Shown here piece by piece: positions 49,392 to 59,470 of a stretch of DNA of 64,000 nucleotides. Position 1 is the first letter of the stretch. Each line of letters begins with the position of its first letter. The position numbers and the translations under genes are program-made. Under the pieces are notes generated by a model that did not search any database, was not told where the DNA came from, and was given only the letters and a program-made list of their open reading frames with translations. Source of the stretch: Streptomyces sp. NRRL S-244 (GTDB taxonomy: Bacteria; Actinomycetota; Actinomycetes; Streptomycetales; Streptomycetaceae); contig NZ_JOCX01000019.1 of assembly GCF_000717915.1 (NCBI RefSeq), forward strand, positions 44,739 through 108,738, in the 5' to 3' direction.

Positions 49392-51245
49392 CTACTGCGC
49401 CCCGGCCCGGTGGTGCGGTTCCTCGTACGGGTCGGCGTACAGCGCGTCGATGAGGGCGCCGTACTTCTCCCGGACCACCCGGCGGCGCAGCTTCAGCGAC
49501 GGGGTGAGCTCCCCGGACGCGGGGCCCCACTCCTGTGTCAGCAGCCGGTACCGCTTGATCTGCTCGGTCCGGTTGAGCCGGGCGTTGGCCGCGGCGACCG
49601 CCGCGGCGATCTCCTCCCGTACGGCCGGGTGCTCCGCGAGCGCGGCGAGCGGGCCGGCCTCGATGCCGCGGGCCGCCGCCCACGCCGGGGCCACCTCCCC
49701 GTCCAGCACCAGCAGGGCGACGAGGTAGGAGCGGCCGTCGCCGTGCACCAGGGCCTGGCCGATCAGCGGATGCTCCTTGACGGTGTTCTCCACCAGGGCC
49801 GGCGAGACGTTCTTGCCGTTCGAGGTGATGATGAGTTCCTTCTTGCGGTCGGTCAGCCAGAGGAACCCGTCCTCGTCGAGCCGGCCGACGTCCCCGGTCG
49901 GGAACCAGCCCTCGGCGTCGTGCGCGCTCTCCACGGACCCGTCGGGCCGCAGGTAGCCGGCGAAGACGGTCGCGCCCCGCGTGAGGATCTCCCCGTCCTC
50001 GGCGAGCCGCAGCTCCAGCCCCTCGATCGGCCGCCCCACCGAGCCCAGCCGGAAGCCGTCCGGGCTGTTGATCGTGCACACGCCCGAGGTCTCGGTGAGC
50101 CCCCAGGCGTCCATGATGGTGATCCCCCAGCCCGCCCAGAACCTGACCACGTCGATCGGCATGGGCGCGGTGGCGCTGGCCGTCCATTCCAGCCGGTCCA
50201 GCCCCGCCAGGCCCAGCAGCGGGTCCAGCACCTGCTCCTTCGCCCGGGCGTACGAGGCTTCGAGCGCGGCCGGGATCCGCTCGCCGCGCTCCCGGTGGCC
50301 GGCCCGGGCGCGGGCGAGGTCGTTCGCGGCCTCGATGGACTCCCGCTGCGCTGCCGGAAGCTGCGCCAGCACGGCCCGTACGGCCGCGGCGAGCTTCTCC
50401 CAGACCCGGGGCACCCCGAAGAACTGCACCGGGTGCAGCTCTCGTACGGCGGCCCCCACGGCGGTCGGGTCGGCGACGAGCCGGACGTGCGCGGCGCGCA
50501 GCAGCGGCAGGTAGATGCCGAGGATCCGCTCGGCGATGTGCGCGAAAGGCAGGTAGCAGATGTGCTCGGCGTGCTCGGGCAGCTCCGTGCGCCCGTCGAT
50601 GCGGACGGCCTGGAGCATGATGTTGCGGTGGGTCAGCCGCACGCCCTTGGGGTCGCCGGTGGTGCCGGAGGTGTAGACGACGGTCAGCGGGTCCTCGGGG
50701 CGGATCTCCCGCCAGGCCTTCTCGAAGTCGTCGGGGCGGTGCGTACGGGCGCCGCTCGCGTGCAGGGAGCCGTACGTACGGTGCGGACCGGCCTCGGCGG
50801 CCTCGGCCACGACCAGCCGCTCCAGCGGCACCCGGGCGTCGGCGAGCAGCGGTTCCCAGCGGGCGAGCTCGCCGGCGCCTTCGAGGACGGCGACCCGGGC
50901 CCGGCTGTGCCGGGCGATGTGGGCGATCTGCTCGGGCGCGGAGGTCCCGTAGACGGTGACGGGGACGGCGCCGAGGTGGACGAGGGCGAGGTCGGTCAGC
51001 CAGTGCTCGGGGCGGTTGCCCATCATGATCAGGACGTGTTCGCCGCGTTCTATGCCGAGGGCGGCGTATCCGGAGGCGAGGACGGCGACCTTGCGGCGGA
51101 CCTCGGTCCAGTCGAGGGTCGTCCAGCCGTCGTCCTCCCGCCAGGAGAGGGCGGGGAGATCGCCGTACTCGGCGGCGTTGCGCGCCAGCAGGGCGGGGAT
51201 CGTGAGCTCTTCGGGTCGTCCGGGCAGTCGCAGTTTCATGGTCAT
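49392..51245 (-). CDS. fadD: Long-chain acyl-CoA synthetase
   Basis: 617-residue AMP-binding enzyme activating fatty acids to CoA thioesters. Motifs are the P-loop YTSGTTGDPKGVRLTHRN, FAHIAERILG, the AMP site WGLTETSGV, GWFPTGDVG and the C-terminal KNVSPALVEN region near the catalytic Lys. The ATG has AGGAG seven bases upstream. The gene is divergent from a MerR regulator with an 85-base spacer and near a beta-oxidation operon. Confidence 0.94.
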   Translation of the reverse strand: MTMKLRLPGRPEELTIPALLARNAAEYGDLPALSWREDDGWTTLDWTEVRRKVAVLASGYAALGIERGEHVLIMMGNRPEHWLTDLALVHLGAVPVTVYGTSAPEQIAHIARHSRARVAVLEGAGELARWEPLLADARVPLERLVVAEAAEAGPHRTYGSLHASGARTHRPDDFEKAWREIRPEDPLTVVYTSGTTGDPKGVRLTHRNIMLQAVRIDGRTELPEHAEHICYLPFAHIAERILGIYLPLLRAAHVRLVADPTAVGAAVRELHPVQFFGVPRVWEKLAAAVRAVLAQLPAAQRESIEAANDLARARAGHRERGERIPAALEASYARAKEQVLDPLLGLAGLDRLEWTASATAPMPIDVVRFWAGWGITIMDAWGLTETSGVCTINSPDGFRLGSVGRPIEGLELRLAEDGEILTRGATVFAGYLRPDGSVESAHDAEGWFPTGDVGRLDEDGFLWLTDRKKELIITSNGKNVSPALVENTVKEHPLIGQALVHGDGRSYLVALLVLDGEVAPAWAAARGIEAGPLAALAEHPAVREEIAAAVAAANARLNRTEQIKRYRLLTQEWGPASGELTPSLKLRRRVVREKYGALIDALYADPYEEPHHRAGAQ

Positions 51246-51279
51246 GGGCAGCTCCTGGCCGTTTCACATCGTTGGTGCG

Positions 51280-51292
51280 ACAGCAATACTGT
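51280..51292. promoter_or_regulatory. Short dyad between fadD and merR-type gene
   Basis: ACAG-CAATA-CTGT, extended imperfectly to CGACAG/CTGTTG, lies in the middle of the 85-base divergent spacer. Position suggests the binding site of the MerR regulator controlling fadD and itself. The arms are short, so the call is tentative. Confidence 0.35.
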
Positions 51293-51330
51293 TGAACCCA
51301 AGCTGTGGAGCAGAGAGCGAGGCGCAGACG

Positions 51331-52068
51331 ATGGCCGACCAGGCACCCGAGCCGATGCTCACCGTCGACGAGCTGGCGGCCAGGGCGGGCGTCACCGTGC
51401 GCACCGTTCGTTTCTACAGCACGCGCGGGCTTTTGCCCCCTCCCGTGATCGGCCCTCGTCGGGTGGGGCACTACGGGCCGGAACACCTGTCCCGGCTGGC
51501 GCTGATCGAGGAACTCCAGCACCAGGGCATGACGTTGTCGGCCATCGAGCGCTATCTGGACGCGCTGCCCGACGACCTGAGCGCGCACGACCTGGCGATC
51601 CACCGCGCGATGGTGTCCAGTTGGGCTCCGGACGCGCCGCAGGAGGTGTCGCGGGAGGAGCTGGAGAAGCGGGCGGGGCGGAGCCTGTCGAACGCCGACG
51701 TCCGGCGGCTGACGGCGATGAACGTGCTGGCGCCGGCCGGGGAGGGCTTCCGGGTGGACGTGGGGCTGCTGCGGCTGGGGGTCGCGCTGCTGGACGTGCC
51801 GATCGCGCACGAGACGATCCTGGTGGCGCGCAAGGTGCTGCTGGAGCACGCGCGGACGGCGGCGCACGAGCTGACGGCGCTCTTCCGCGACGAGGTGTGG
51901 GGGCCGTTCACGCGCGGCGAGAGCGATCCGGAGCGGGTGGAGTCGATGAAGGCGCTGTCCGCGCACATGCAGCCGATGGTGGTGCAGGCGCTGGTGACCG
52001 CGTTCCAGCGGTCGCTGAAGGAGGAACTGCGGGCGGCGTTCGTCTCGGAGTCCGCCGACTCCGAGTGA
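51331..52068 (+). CDS. MerR family transcriptional regulator
   Basis: 245-residue regulator. The N-terminal HTH (LTVDELAARAGVTVRTVRFY, residues 10-30) and wing (PPPVIGPRRVGHYGPEHLSRL) are typical, followed by the dimerisation helix (LSAIERYLDALPDD). The C-terminal 120 residues form an all-helical sensing domain without Cys or His clusters, so it does not look like a metal or redox sensor and is an unlikely SoxR. Divergence from fadD and convergence with the FadB operon suggest it senses acyl-CoAs. Confidence 0.92.
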   Translation: MADQAPEPMLTVDELAARAGVTVRTVRFYSTRGLLPPPVIGPRRVGHYGPEHLSRLALIEELQHQGMTLSAIERYLDALPDDLSAHDLAIHRAMVSSWAPDAPQEVSREELEKRAGRSLSNADVRRLTAMNVLAPAGEGFRVDVGLLRLGVALLDVPIAHETILVARKVLLEHARTAAHELTALFRDEVWGPFTRGESDPERVESMKALSAHMQPMVVQALVTAFQRSLKEELRAAFVSESADSE

Positions 52069-52123
52069 ACGCCGCCCGCGGCGGGTGCTGCGGGTACTTC
52101 GGGTACTACTGGTGCTACGGGGG

Positions 52124-54295
52124 TCAGTCGGCGTACGTCTCGCCGCGCTCGGCCTTCGCGACGAGCGAGGCCGGCGGGGTGAAGCGCTCGCCGTACTGGT
52201 CGGCCAGCTCGCGGGAGCGGGCGACGAAGCCCGCCAGGCCGCCCTCGTAGCCGTTGATGTACTGGATCACGCCGCCGGTCCAGGCCGGGAAGCCGATGCC
52301 CATGATGGAGCCGATGTTGGCGTCGGCGATCGAGGTCAGGACGCCCTCGTCGAGGCAGCGGACGGTGTCCAGGGCCTCGGAGAACAGCATCCGCTCCTTC
52401 ATGTCCTCGAACGGGATGTCCGCGTCCGGCTTCGCGAAGTGCTCGCGCAGGCCCGGCCAGATGCCGGTGCGCTTGCCGCTCTCGTCGTACTCGTAGAAGC
52501 CGGCCCCGCCGCTGCGCCCGGGGCGGCCGAACTCGTCGACCATCCGGTCGATGACCATGTCCGCGGGGTGCGCGGTCCACGAGCGGCCCTCGGCCTCGAA
52601 GGCCTTGCGGGTCTCGTTGCGGATCTTGCGCGGGAGGGTGAGGGTCAGCTCGTCCATCAGGGAGAGCACCTTGGCCGGGTAGCCGGCCTGGGCCGCGGCC
52701 TGCTCGACGGAGGCGGGCTCCACGCCCTCTCCGACCATCGCCACGCCCTCGTTGATGAACTGGCCGATGACGCGCGAGGTGAAGAAGCCGCGCGAGTCGT
52801 TGACGACGATCGGGGTCTTGTTGATCTGCCGTACGAGGTCGAAGGCGCGGGCGATGGCCTCGTCGCCGGTGCGCCCGCCCTTGATGATCTCCACGAGCGG
52901 CATCTTGTCGACGGGCGAGAAGAAGTGCAGTCCGATGAAGTCCTCGGGGCGCGAAACCCCTTCCGCGAGGCCCGTGATGGGCAGCGTGGAGGTGTTGGAG
53001 CAGAGCAGCGCGTCGGGGGCGATGACGTCCTGGATCTCCTGGAACACCTTGTGCTTGAGGGAGGTGTCCTCGAAGACGGCCTCGATGACGGCGTCGCAGC
53101 CGGCCAGGTCAGCCGCGTCGGCGGTCGGCGTGATCCGGGCCAGCAGCTCGGCGCGCTGGGCCTCGGTCGTACGGCCGCGGGAGACGGCCTTGTCGAGCAG
53201 CTTCTCGGAGTACGCCTTGCCCTTCGCGGCGGCCTCGGGGGTGACGTCCTTCAGCACCACCTCGATGCCCGCGCGGGCGCAGGAGTACGCGATGCCCGCG
53301 CCCATCATGCCGGCGCCGAGGACGGCGACCTTGGCGACCTTGCGGGGCTCGATGCCCTGCGGGCGGCTGCGGCCGGCGTTGACGGCCTGGAGGTCGAAGA
53401 AGAACGCCTGGATCATGTTCTTGGCGGTCTGCCCGGTGACCAGCTCGGTGAAGTAGCGGGCCTCGATGGTCAGCGCGGTCTCGAAGTCCACCTGGGCGCC
53501 CTCGACGGCGCAGGCCAGGATGTTGCGCGGGGCCGGGTACGGGGCGCCGTTCAGCTGCTTCTTCAGGTTGGCCGGGAAGGCCGGGAGGTTGGCCGCGAAC
53601 TTCGGGTTCGACGGGGTGCCGCCCGGGATCCGGTAGCCGGGGACGTCCCAGGGCTGCTTCGACTCGGGGTTGGCGTCGATGAAGGCGCGGGCCTTGGCCA
53701 GCATCTCCTCGGGGGTGGCGGCCAGTTCGTGCACGAGGCCGTTGTCGAGGGCGCGCTGCGGGTTGTACTGGGTGCCCTGGAGCAGGACCTTGAGCAGCGC
53801 GTCGGCGATGCCCATGAGGCGCACCGTACGGGTGAGGCCGCCGCCGGCCGGGAGCAGGCCGAGGGTGACCTCGGGCAGGCCGATCTTGGAGCCGGGGGCG
53901 TCGAGGGCGATGCGGTGGTGGGAGGCGAGGCAGATCTCGTAACCGCCGCCGAGGGCCGCTCCGTTGATGGCGGCGACGACGGGCTTGCCGAGGGTCTCGA
54001 TGCGGCGCAGCGAGTTCTTGATCGCGGTGCCGGTCTCGAAGGCGAGCTGCGCGTGCTCGGGGCGCAGCCCGATCATTTCCTTGAGGTCGCCGCCCGCGAA
54101 GAAGGTCTTCTTGGCGGAGGTGTAGATGATGCCGCGGATGGAGTCCTTCTCGGCCTCGGCGCGGTCGGCGATCGCCGCGATGGAGTCCTTGAAGGCCTGG
54201 TTCATCGTGTTGGCGGACTGGTTGGGGTCGTCGAGGGTCAGGGTGACGACGCCGGTCTCGTCCTGTTCCCAGCGGATCGTGGTGGACTCGCTCAT
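52124..54295 (-). CDS. FadB-type enoyl-CoA hydratase / 3-hydroxyacyl-CoA dehydrogenase
   Basis: 723-residue bifunctional beta-oxidation protein. Residues 1-200 are a crotonase domain with both catalytic glutamates in place (GGGYEICLA and GLPEVTLG). Residues 330-510 are the NAD-binding hydroxyacyl-CoA dehydrogenase domain (VAVLGAGMMGAGIAY) with the catalytic His in GLHFFSPVDKMPLVEII. Two C-terminal dimerisation domains follow. It ends the five-gene acyl-CoA operon, 53 bases after the thiolase gene. Confidence 0.95.
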   Translation of the reverse strand: MSESTTIRWEQDETGVVTLTLDDPNQSANTMNQAFKDSIAAIADRAEAEKDSIRGIIYTSAKKTFFAGGDLKEMIGLRPEHAQLAFETGTAIKNSLRRIETLGKPVVAAINGAALGGGYEICLASHHRIALDAPGSKIGLPEVTLGLLPAGGGLTRTVRLMGIADALLKVLLQGTQYNPQRALDNGLVHELAATPEEMLAKARAFIDANPESKQPWDVPGYRIPGGTPSNPKFAANLPAFPANLKKQLNGAPYPAPRNILACAVEGAQVDFETALTIEARYFTELVTGQTAKNMIQAFFFDLQAVNAGRSRPQGIEPRKVAKVAVLGAGMMGAGIAYSCARAGIEVVLKDVTPEAAAKGKAYSEKLLDKAVSRGRTTEAQRAELLARITPTADAADLAGCDAVIEAVFEDTSLKHKVFQEIQDVIAPDALLCSNTSTLPITGLAEGVSRPEDFIGLHFFSPVDKMPLVEIIKGGRTGDEAIARAFDLVRQINKTPIVVNDSRGFFTSRVIGQFINEGVAMVGEGVEPASVEQAAAQAGYPAKVLSLMDELTLTLPRKIRNETRKAFEAEGRSWTAHPADMVIDRMVDEFGRPGRSGGAGFYEYDESGKRTGIWPGLREHFAKPDADIPFEDMKERMLFSEALDTVRCLDEGVLTSIADANIGSIMGIGFPAWTGGVIQYINGYEGGLAGFVARSRELADQYGERFTPPASLVAKAERGETYAD

Positions 54296-54348
54296 TTTTC
54301 TCGCTGCTTCCGTGTCGGGGAGGAGGTCTGGGGGATACAGGACGCGGT

Positions 54349-55563
<1,215 letters not shown>

Positions 55564-55587
55564 TGGTCAAGCCTTTCGGGGAGAGGT

Positions 55588-56730
55588 CTAGCCGAGGAGG
55601 GAGCGGCCGATGATCTCTTTCATGATCTCGGTCGTGCCGCCGTAGATGGTCTGGATGCGGCCGTCGGTGAAGGCCCGGGCGACCCGGTATTCGCTCATGT
55701 AGCCGTACCCGCCGTGCAGTTGCAGGCAGCGGTCGGCGACCCGCTTCTGGAGCTCGGTCGCCCACCACTTGGCCATCGAGGCGTGCACGTGGTCCAGCTC
55801 GCCGTTGGAGTGGTCGACGATGCAGCGGTCCAGGAAGGTGCGGGTGACGGCGCACTCGGTGGCCATCTCCGCTATCTCGAAGCGGATGTGCTGGAGCTTG
55901 GAGAGCGGCCGCCCGAAGGCCTCGCGCTCCTTCACGTACTGGGTGGTGATCTCCAGCAGGTGCTCGGCGGCGGCGATGCCGGCCATCGCGATGCCCATCC
56001 GCTCCTGCGCGAGATTGGTCATGAGGTGGACGAAGGCCCCGTTCAGCTCGCCGAGCAGGTTCTCCTTGGGGACGCGTACGTCGTGGAAGAACAGCTCGGC
56101 GGTGTCCTGCGCCTTCTGGCCGATCTTGTCGAGGTTGCGGCCGCGTTCGAAGCCCTGCGCGCCCCGCTCGACCACGAGCAGCGACAGGCCGTGTGCGCCG
56201 CCCTCCGGGGTGGTCTTGGCGACCACGACCACCAGGTCGGCCAGGATGCCGTTGGAGATGAAGGTCTTGGAGCCGTTGAGCACCCAGTGGTCGCCCCGGT
56301 CCTCGGCGCTGGTCCGGATCCCCTGGAGGTCCGAGCCCGCGCCCGGCTCCGTCATCGCGATGGCGGTGATGGTCTCGCCGGAGCAGAACCCGGGCAGCCA
56401 GCGCCGCTTCTGCTCCTCGGTGGCGAGCGAGGTCAGGTACGGGCCGATGATGTCGTTGTGCAGGCCGATCGCGAGCCCGGCCGCGCCCGCCCGGGTGAAC
56501 TCCTCGGCGATCACGGCGGCGTAGCGGAAGTCGGTGTTCCCGCCACCCCCGTACTCCTCCGGGACGGCCAGGCCCAGCAGGCCCTGCCGGCCGGCGGCCC
56601 GCCAGGCCTCGCGGCTGACGATCCCGTCCTTCTCCCACTGCTCGTAGTGCGGCAGCACCTCCTTGGTGAGGAAGGTGCGGACCGTTTCGCGGAACGCCTC
56701 GTGGTCGGCGTCGAAGATGCGGCGTTGCAT
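55588..56730 (-). CDS. Acyl-CoA dehydrogenase
   Basis: 380-residue FAD-dependent acyl-CoA dehydrogenase. FAD and substrate motifs TAIAMTEPGAGSDLQGI, the fold-typical QLHGGYGYMSEYRVAR and the C-terminal IYGGTTEIMKEII are present. The C-terminal motif has Gly where medium-chain enzymes carry the catalytic Glu, so the base probably sits at the alternative position used by long-chain or isovaleryl types. It lies 24 bases upstream of the thiolase gene and 9 bases after the F420-type gene. Confidence 0.93.
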   Translation of the reverse strand: MQRRIFDADHEAFRETVRTFLTKEVLPHYEQWEKDGIVSREAWRAAGRQGLLGLAVPEEYGGGGNTDFRYAAVIAEEFTRAGAAGLAIGLHNDIIGPYLTSLATEEQKRRWLPGFCSGETITAIAMTEPGAGSDLQGIRTSAEDRGDHWVLNGSKTFISNGILADLVVVVAKTTPEGGAHGLSLLVVERGAQGFERGRNLDKIGQKAQDTAELFFHDVRVPKENLLGELNGAFVHLMTNLAQERMGIAMAGIAAAEHLLEITTQYVKEREAFGRPLSKLQHIRFEIAEMATECAVTRTFLDRCIVDHSNGELDHVHASMAKWWATELQKRVADRCLQLHGGYGYMSEYRVARAFTDGRIQTIYGGTTEIMKEIIGRSLLG

Positions 56731-56739
56731 CGGGGCCCC

Positions 56740-57765
56740 CTAGAGCCAGCTCTTGACGGTTTCGATCAGCCGGGCCGGCTCGGCTCCGACGGGTGTGACG
56801 TTGAGCATGGTGACGCCCGCCTCCCGGAAGGCCTCGACCCGCTCGCGTACGTAGCCTTCCGGCCCGCACAGCGTCATGAGCTCGCAGAACTCGTCCGGTA
56901 CGGCGGCCGCCGCATCGCGCTTGCGGCCGGAGAGGTAGAGCTCCTGGATCTTCCGGGCCTCCTCCCCGTACCCGTAGGCGACGGCGAGGTCGTTGTAGAA
57001 GTTCTTGCCGACCGCGCCCATCCCGCCGACGTACAGCGCGATCTGCGGGCGCGCGAGGTCCCGTACGGCGGCGGCGTCCTCGCCGATCGCCAGCAGCCCG
57101 CCGGCCACGGTCTGCAGCGGGCCGAGCTCCGGGGCGCGCAGGGCCGCGCCCTCGGCGAGGGCGCTCCCCCACACCGCGTGGGCCTTCTCGGGGAGGAACA
57201 GGGTGGGCAGCCAGCCGTCGGCGATCTCGGCGGTCATCCGCACGTTGGCAGGGCCGAGCGAGGCGATGTAGACGGGGACCGCGTCACGGACCGGCCGGGT
57301 GAGGATCTTCAGCGGCTTGCCGTGCCGGCCGCCCCTCTCGGGCGGCAGCGGCATGTCGGTGATGCCGTGGTGGTCGATGGTCTCGCGGCGCCAGATCCGG
57401 CGGCACAGCTCGACGGTCTCGCGGGTCCGGCCGATCGGCTTGTCGTACGGCTTCCCGTGCCAGCCCTCGACCACCTGCGGGCCGGAGGCGCCGAGGCCCA
57501 GCAGCGCCCGGCCGCCGGAGAGCGCGTCCAGCCCGGCGGCCGTCTGGGCGATCAGGGCCGGGGTGCGCGAGTAGACGTTGAGGATGGCCGAGCCGATCTT
57601 CATCCGCTCGGTGCGGGCGGCGAGGTAGCCCATGATCGTCGGGGAGTCGAAGCCCCAGGCCTCGGCGACCCACACGGCGTCCAGCCCGGCCGCCTCCAGC
57701 GCCGCCGCCTCGTCGGCGGCCCGGCGCGGGTCCCCGGCGTAGTCGAGCATCATGGACAGTTCCAT
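56740..57765 (-). CDS. LLM class F420-dependent oxidoreductase
   Basis: 341-residue luciferase-like TIM-barrel enzyme; the F420-using subgroup is suggested by the actinobacterial context and the pattern VWVAEAWGFDSPTIMGYLA, IGSAILNVYSRTPALIAQTA and GASGPQVVEGWHG. The ATG shares a base with the CoA-transferase stop (TGATG). Within the operon it may reduce or oxidise an unusual acyl-CoA or alcohol; MmcI/MSMEG_2516-like steroid or fatty acid roles are possible but unproven. Confidence 0.88.
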   Translation of the reverse strand: MELSMMLDYAGDPRRAADEAAALEAAGLDAVWVAEAWGFDSPTIMGYLAARTERMKIGSAILNVYSRTPALIAQTAAGLDALSGGRALLGLGASGPQVVEGWHGKPYDKPIGRTRETVELCRRIWRRETIDHHGITDMPLPPERGGRHGKPLKILTRPVRDAVPVYIASLGPANVRMTAEIADGWLPTLFLPEKAHAVWGSALAEGAALRAPELGPLQTVAGGLLAIGEDAAAVRDLARPQIALYVGGMGAVGKNFYNDLAVAYGYGEEARKIQELYLSGRKRDAAAAVPDEFCELMTLCGPEGYVRERVEAFREAGVTMLNVTPVGAEPARLIETVKSWL

Positions 57766-58946
57766 CAGACCTCTTTCGGGAGCAGGGCCGGTACGTCCCA
57801 GTCGCGGGCCACGGAATCGGTGTGCGCGCCCGGCAGGGCGGGGCCGGCGGTGACCGCGGCCGGGGTGGCCGAGAACCGGGGCGCGGGGGCGGGCTGGGTG
57901 ATCCCGCCGAAGTCGGTGAAGGTGGCGCGGGCGGCGAGGTGCGGGTGCTGCGGCGCCTCGCGCAGGGAGAGCACGGGCGCCACGCACGCGTCGGAGCCCT
58001 CGAACACCGCCGTCCACTCCTGGCGCGTACGGGACTTGAAGCGGGCGGCGACGGCCTCGCGGAGCTCGCCCCAGCGGGCCAGGTCCTTGCGGGCGGGGGC
58101 CTGGTCCCCGATGCCGAGCAGCTCGACGAAGGTGTCGTAGAACTGCTGCTCCAGCGCGCCGACCGCCATGTACCCGCCGTCGGAGGTCTCGTACGTGCCG
58201 TAGAAGGGGCAGCCGCCGTCGAGGAGGTTGGCCCCGCGCCGGTCCTGCCAGCCGCCGGCCGCCATCATGCCGTGGATCATGGCGGTGAGGTGGGAGGCGC
58301 CGTCGACGATGGCCGCGTCGACGACCTGGCCGGCGCCGCCGGGGGTGCGGGCGTGCTGGAGGGCCGCGAGCACACCGATCACCAGGTAGAGCGAGCCGCC
58401 CGCGTAGTCCCCGACGAGGTTGGCGGGGACGGCCGGCGCCTCCCCCGGATTGCCGATCATGCCGAGGGCGCCGGTGACGGCGATGTACGCGATGTCGTGC
58501 CCGGCGGTGTGCGCGAGCGGGCCGTCCTGGCCCCAGCCGGTCATCCGGCCGTAGACGAGCTCCGGGTTGCGGGCGTGGCAGTCGGCGGGTCCGACGCCGA
58601 GCCGCTCGGCGACGCCGGGGCGGAAGCCCTCGATCAGCACGTCGGCCCGCTCGACGAGGTCCAGCACGAGGGCGGGGCCCTCGGCGGACTTCAGGTCGAC
58701 CAGGACGGAGCGCTTGCCGCGGTTGGTGACGTCGTACGCGGGGTTGACCGCGAGCCCGCCGCCGCCGGGCCGGTCCACCCGTACGACGTCGGCCCCCAGG
58801 TCGGCGAGGAGCATGGCGGCGAACGGGCCCGGGCCGATGCCCGCCAGTTCGACGACGCGCACGCCCGCGAGCGGGCCGCGGCCGGCCGCCGGCCCCGCGG
58901 CCGTGGGCATGCCGGGCCTGCCGGGCACGTTCCCTGTCACTGCCAT
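57765..58946 (-). CDS. CaiB/BaiF family CoA transferase (alpha-methylacyl-CoA racemase-like)
   Basis: 393-residue class III CoA-transferase-fold protein. RVVELAGIGPGPFAAMLLADLGADV at the N-terminus, NRGKRSVLVDLK, ADVLIEGFRPGVAERLG and GQDGPLAHTAGHDINY-like YGRMTGWGQDGPLAHTAGHD are typical of alpha-methylacyl-CoA racemases; the last carries the His/Asp region of the racemase active site. First gene of the five-gene acyl-CoA operon. The ATG chosen follows GGGGG; a GTG-less longer reading adds 12 residues. Confidence 0.9.
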   Translation of the reverse strand: MAVTGNVPGRPGMPTAAGPAAGRGPLAGVRVVELAGIGPGPFAAMLLADLGADVVRVDRPGGGGLAVNPAYDVTNRGKRSVLVDLKSAEGPALVLDLVERADVLIEGFRPGVAERLGVGPADCHARNPELVYGRMTGWGQDGPLAHTAGHDIAYIAVTGALGMIGNPGEAPAVPANLVGDYAGGSLYLVIGVLAALQHARTPGGAGQVVDAAIVDGASHLTAMIHGMMAAGGWQDRRGANLLDGGCPFYGTYETSDGGYMAVGALEQQFYDTFVELLGIGDQAPARKDLARWGELREAVAARFKSRTRQEWTAVFEGSDACVAPVLSLREAPQHPHLAARATFTDFGGITQPAPAPRFSATPAAVTAGPALPGAHTDSVARDWDVPALLPKEV

Positions 58947-58984
58947 CGAGCCCCCAGCATCCGTAGCATCCGCGGCGCGCGCCA

Positions 58985-59032
58985 TTGTGTGACACAACTG
59001 ATGTAACACCAGCGATGCTAGGAACGCGTTCC
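58985..59032. promoter_or_regulatory. Two palindromes upstream of the acyl-CoA operon
   Basis: TTGTGT-G-ACACAA (58985-58997) and the perfect 12-bp palindrome GGAACGCGTTCC (59021-59032) lie 39-86 bases upstream of the CoA-transferase start. The second has an AAC-NN-GTT core like the TetR-family KstR operator (TnnAACnnGTTnnA), matching all but one flanking base. Both are plausible operators for lipid-responsive TetR or GntR regulators. No such regulator is encoded next to them. Confidence 0.5.
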
Positions 59033-59053
59033 ACTCAGCACAAGAGCAACCGC

Positions 59054-59470
59054 TTAGCCGGTTGACTCGTTTCGCGCGTCGGGACCCTCCTGGAGCCGGG
59101 CGTCGAGTTCCTTGAGGTGCCGCTTGAGGGCGACCGTGCGGTAGCTCTCCTCCACCCACTCGCACAGCACGTCGAGGGGCGGCGCCCCCTTCTCCCCCAA
59201 CGGCACGGAGACCCAGCCGGCCTTTCCCAGGCCGTACCCGGTCGGCTCCGCCCCCGGCGCGGTCATGGCGTGGCCGTGCAGCGCCTCGTCCTTGAGCTTC
59301 ACGGAGAACCCGGGCGAGCGCGGGCCGTCGACGCTGCCCAGGAACACGAAGATCTTCTTGTTGACCTTCACGACGCAGTCCTCGGGCCCCCAGGGAAACT
59401 CCATCACGGCCTCCGGCAGCCCCCGGGCAAACTCCCGCACCGCCTCCCACTTGCGCACCGCAGCCTTCAT
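59054..59470 (-). CDS. MmcQ/YjbR family protein
   Basis: 138-residue MmcQ/YjbR protein. Family features are ARGLPEAVMEFPWGPEDCVVKVNKKIFVFLG and the later GWVSVPLGEKGAPPLDVLCEWVEESYRTVA. The ATG has GGGAGG five bases upstream; a GTG six codons earlier is less likely. It is a distant paralogue of the product at 3380-3739. Transcription is away from the surface-protein gene; function unknown. Confidence 0.87.
   Translation of the reverse strand: MKAAVRKWEAVREFARGLPEAVMEFPWGPEDCVVKVNKKIFVFLGSVDGPRSPGFSVKLKDEALHGHAMTAPGAEPTGYGLGKAGWVSVPLGEKGAPPLDVLCEWVEESYRTVALKRHLKELDARLQEGPDARNESTG

Noticed and set aside
51331..52068. The window's MerR gene as the SoxR acting on the transketolase promoter
   Set aside because: It lacks the C-terminal cysteine cluster of SoxR and is linked to fadD 50 kb away.
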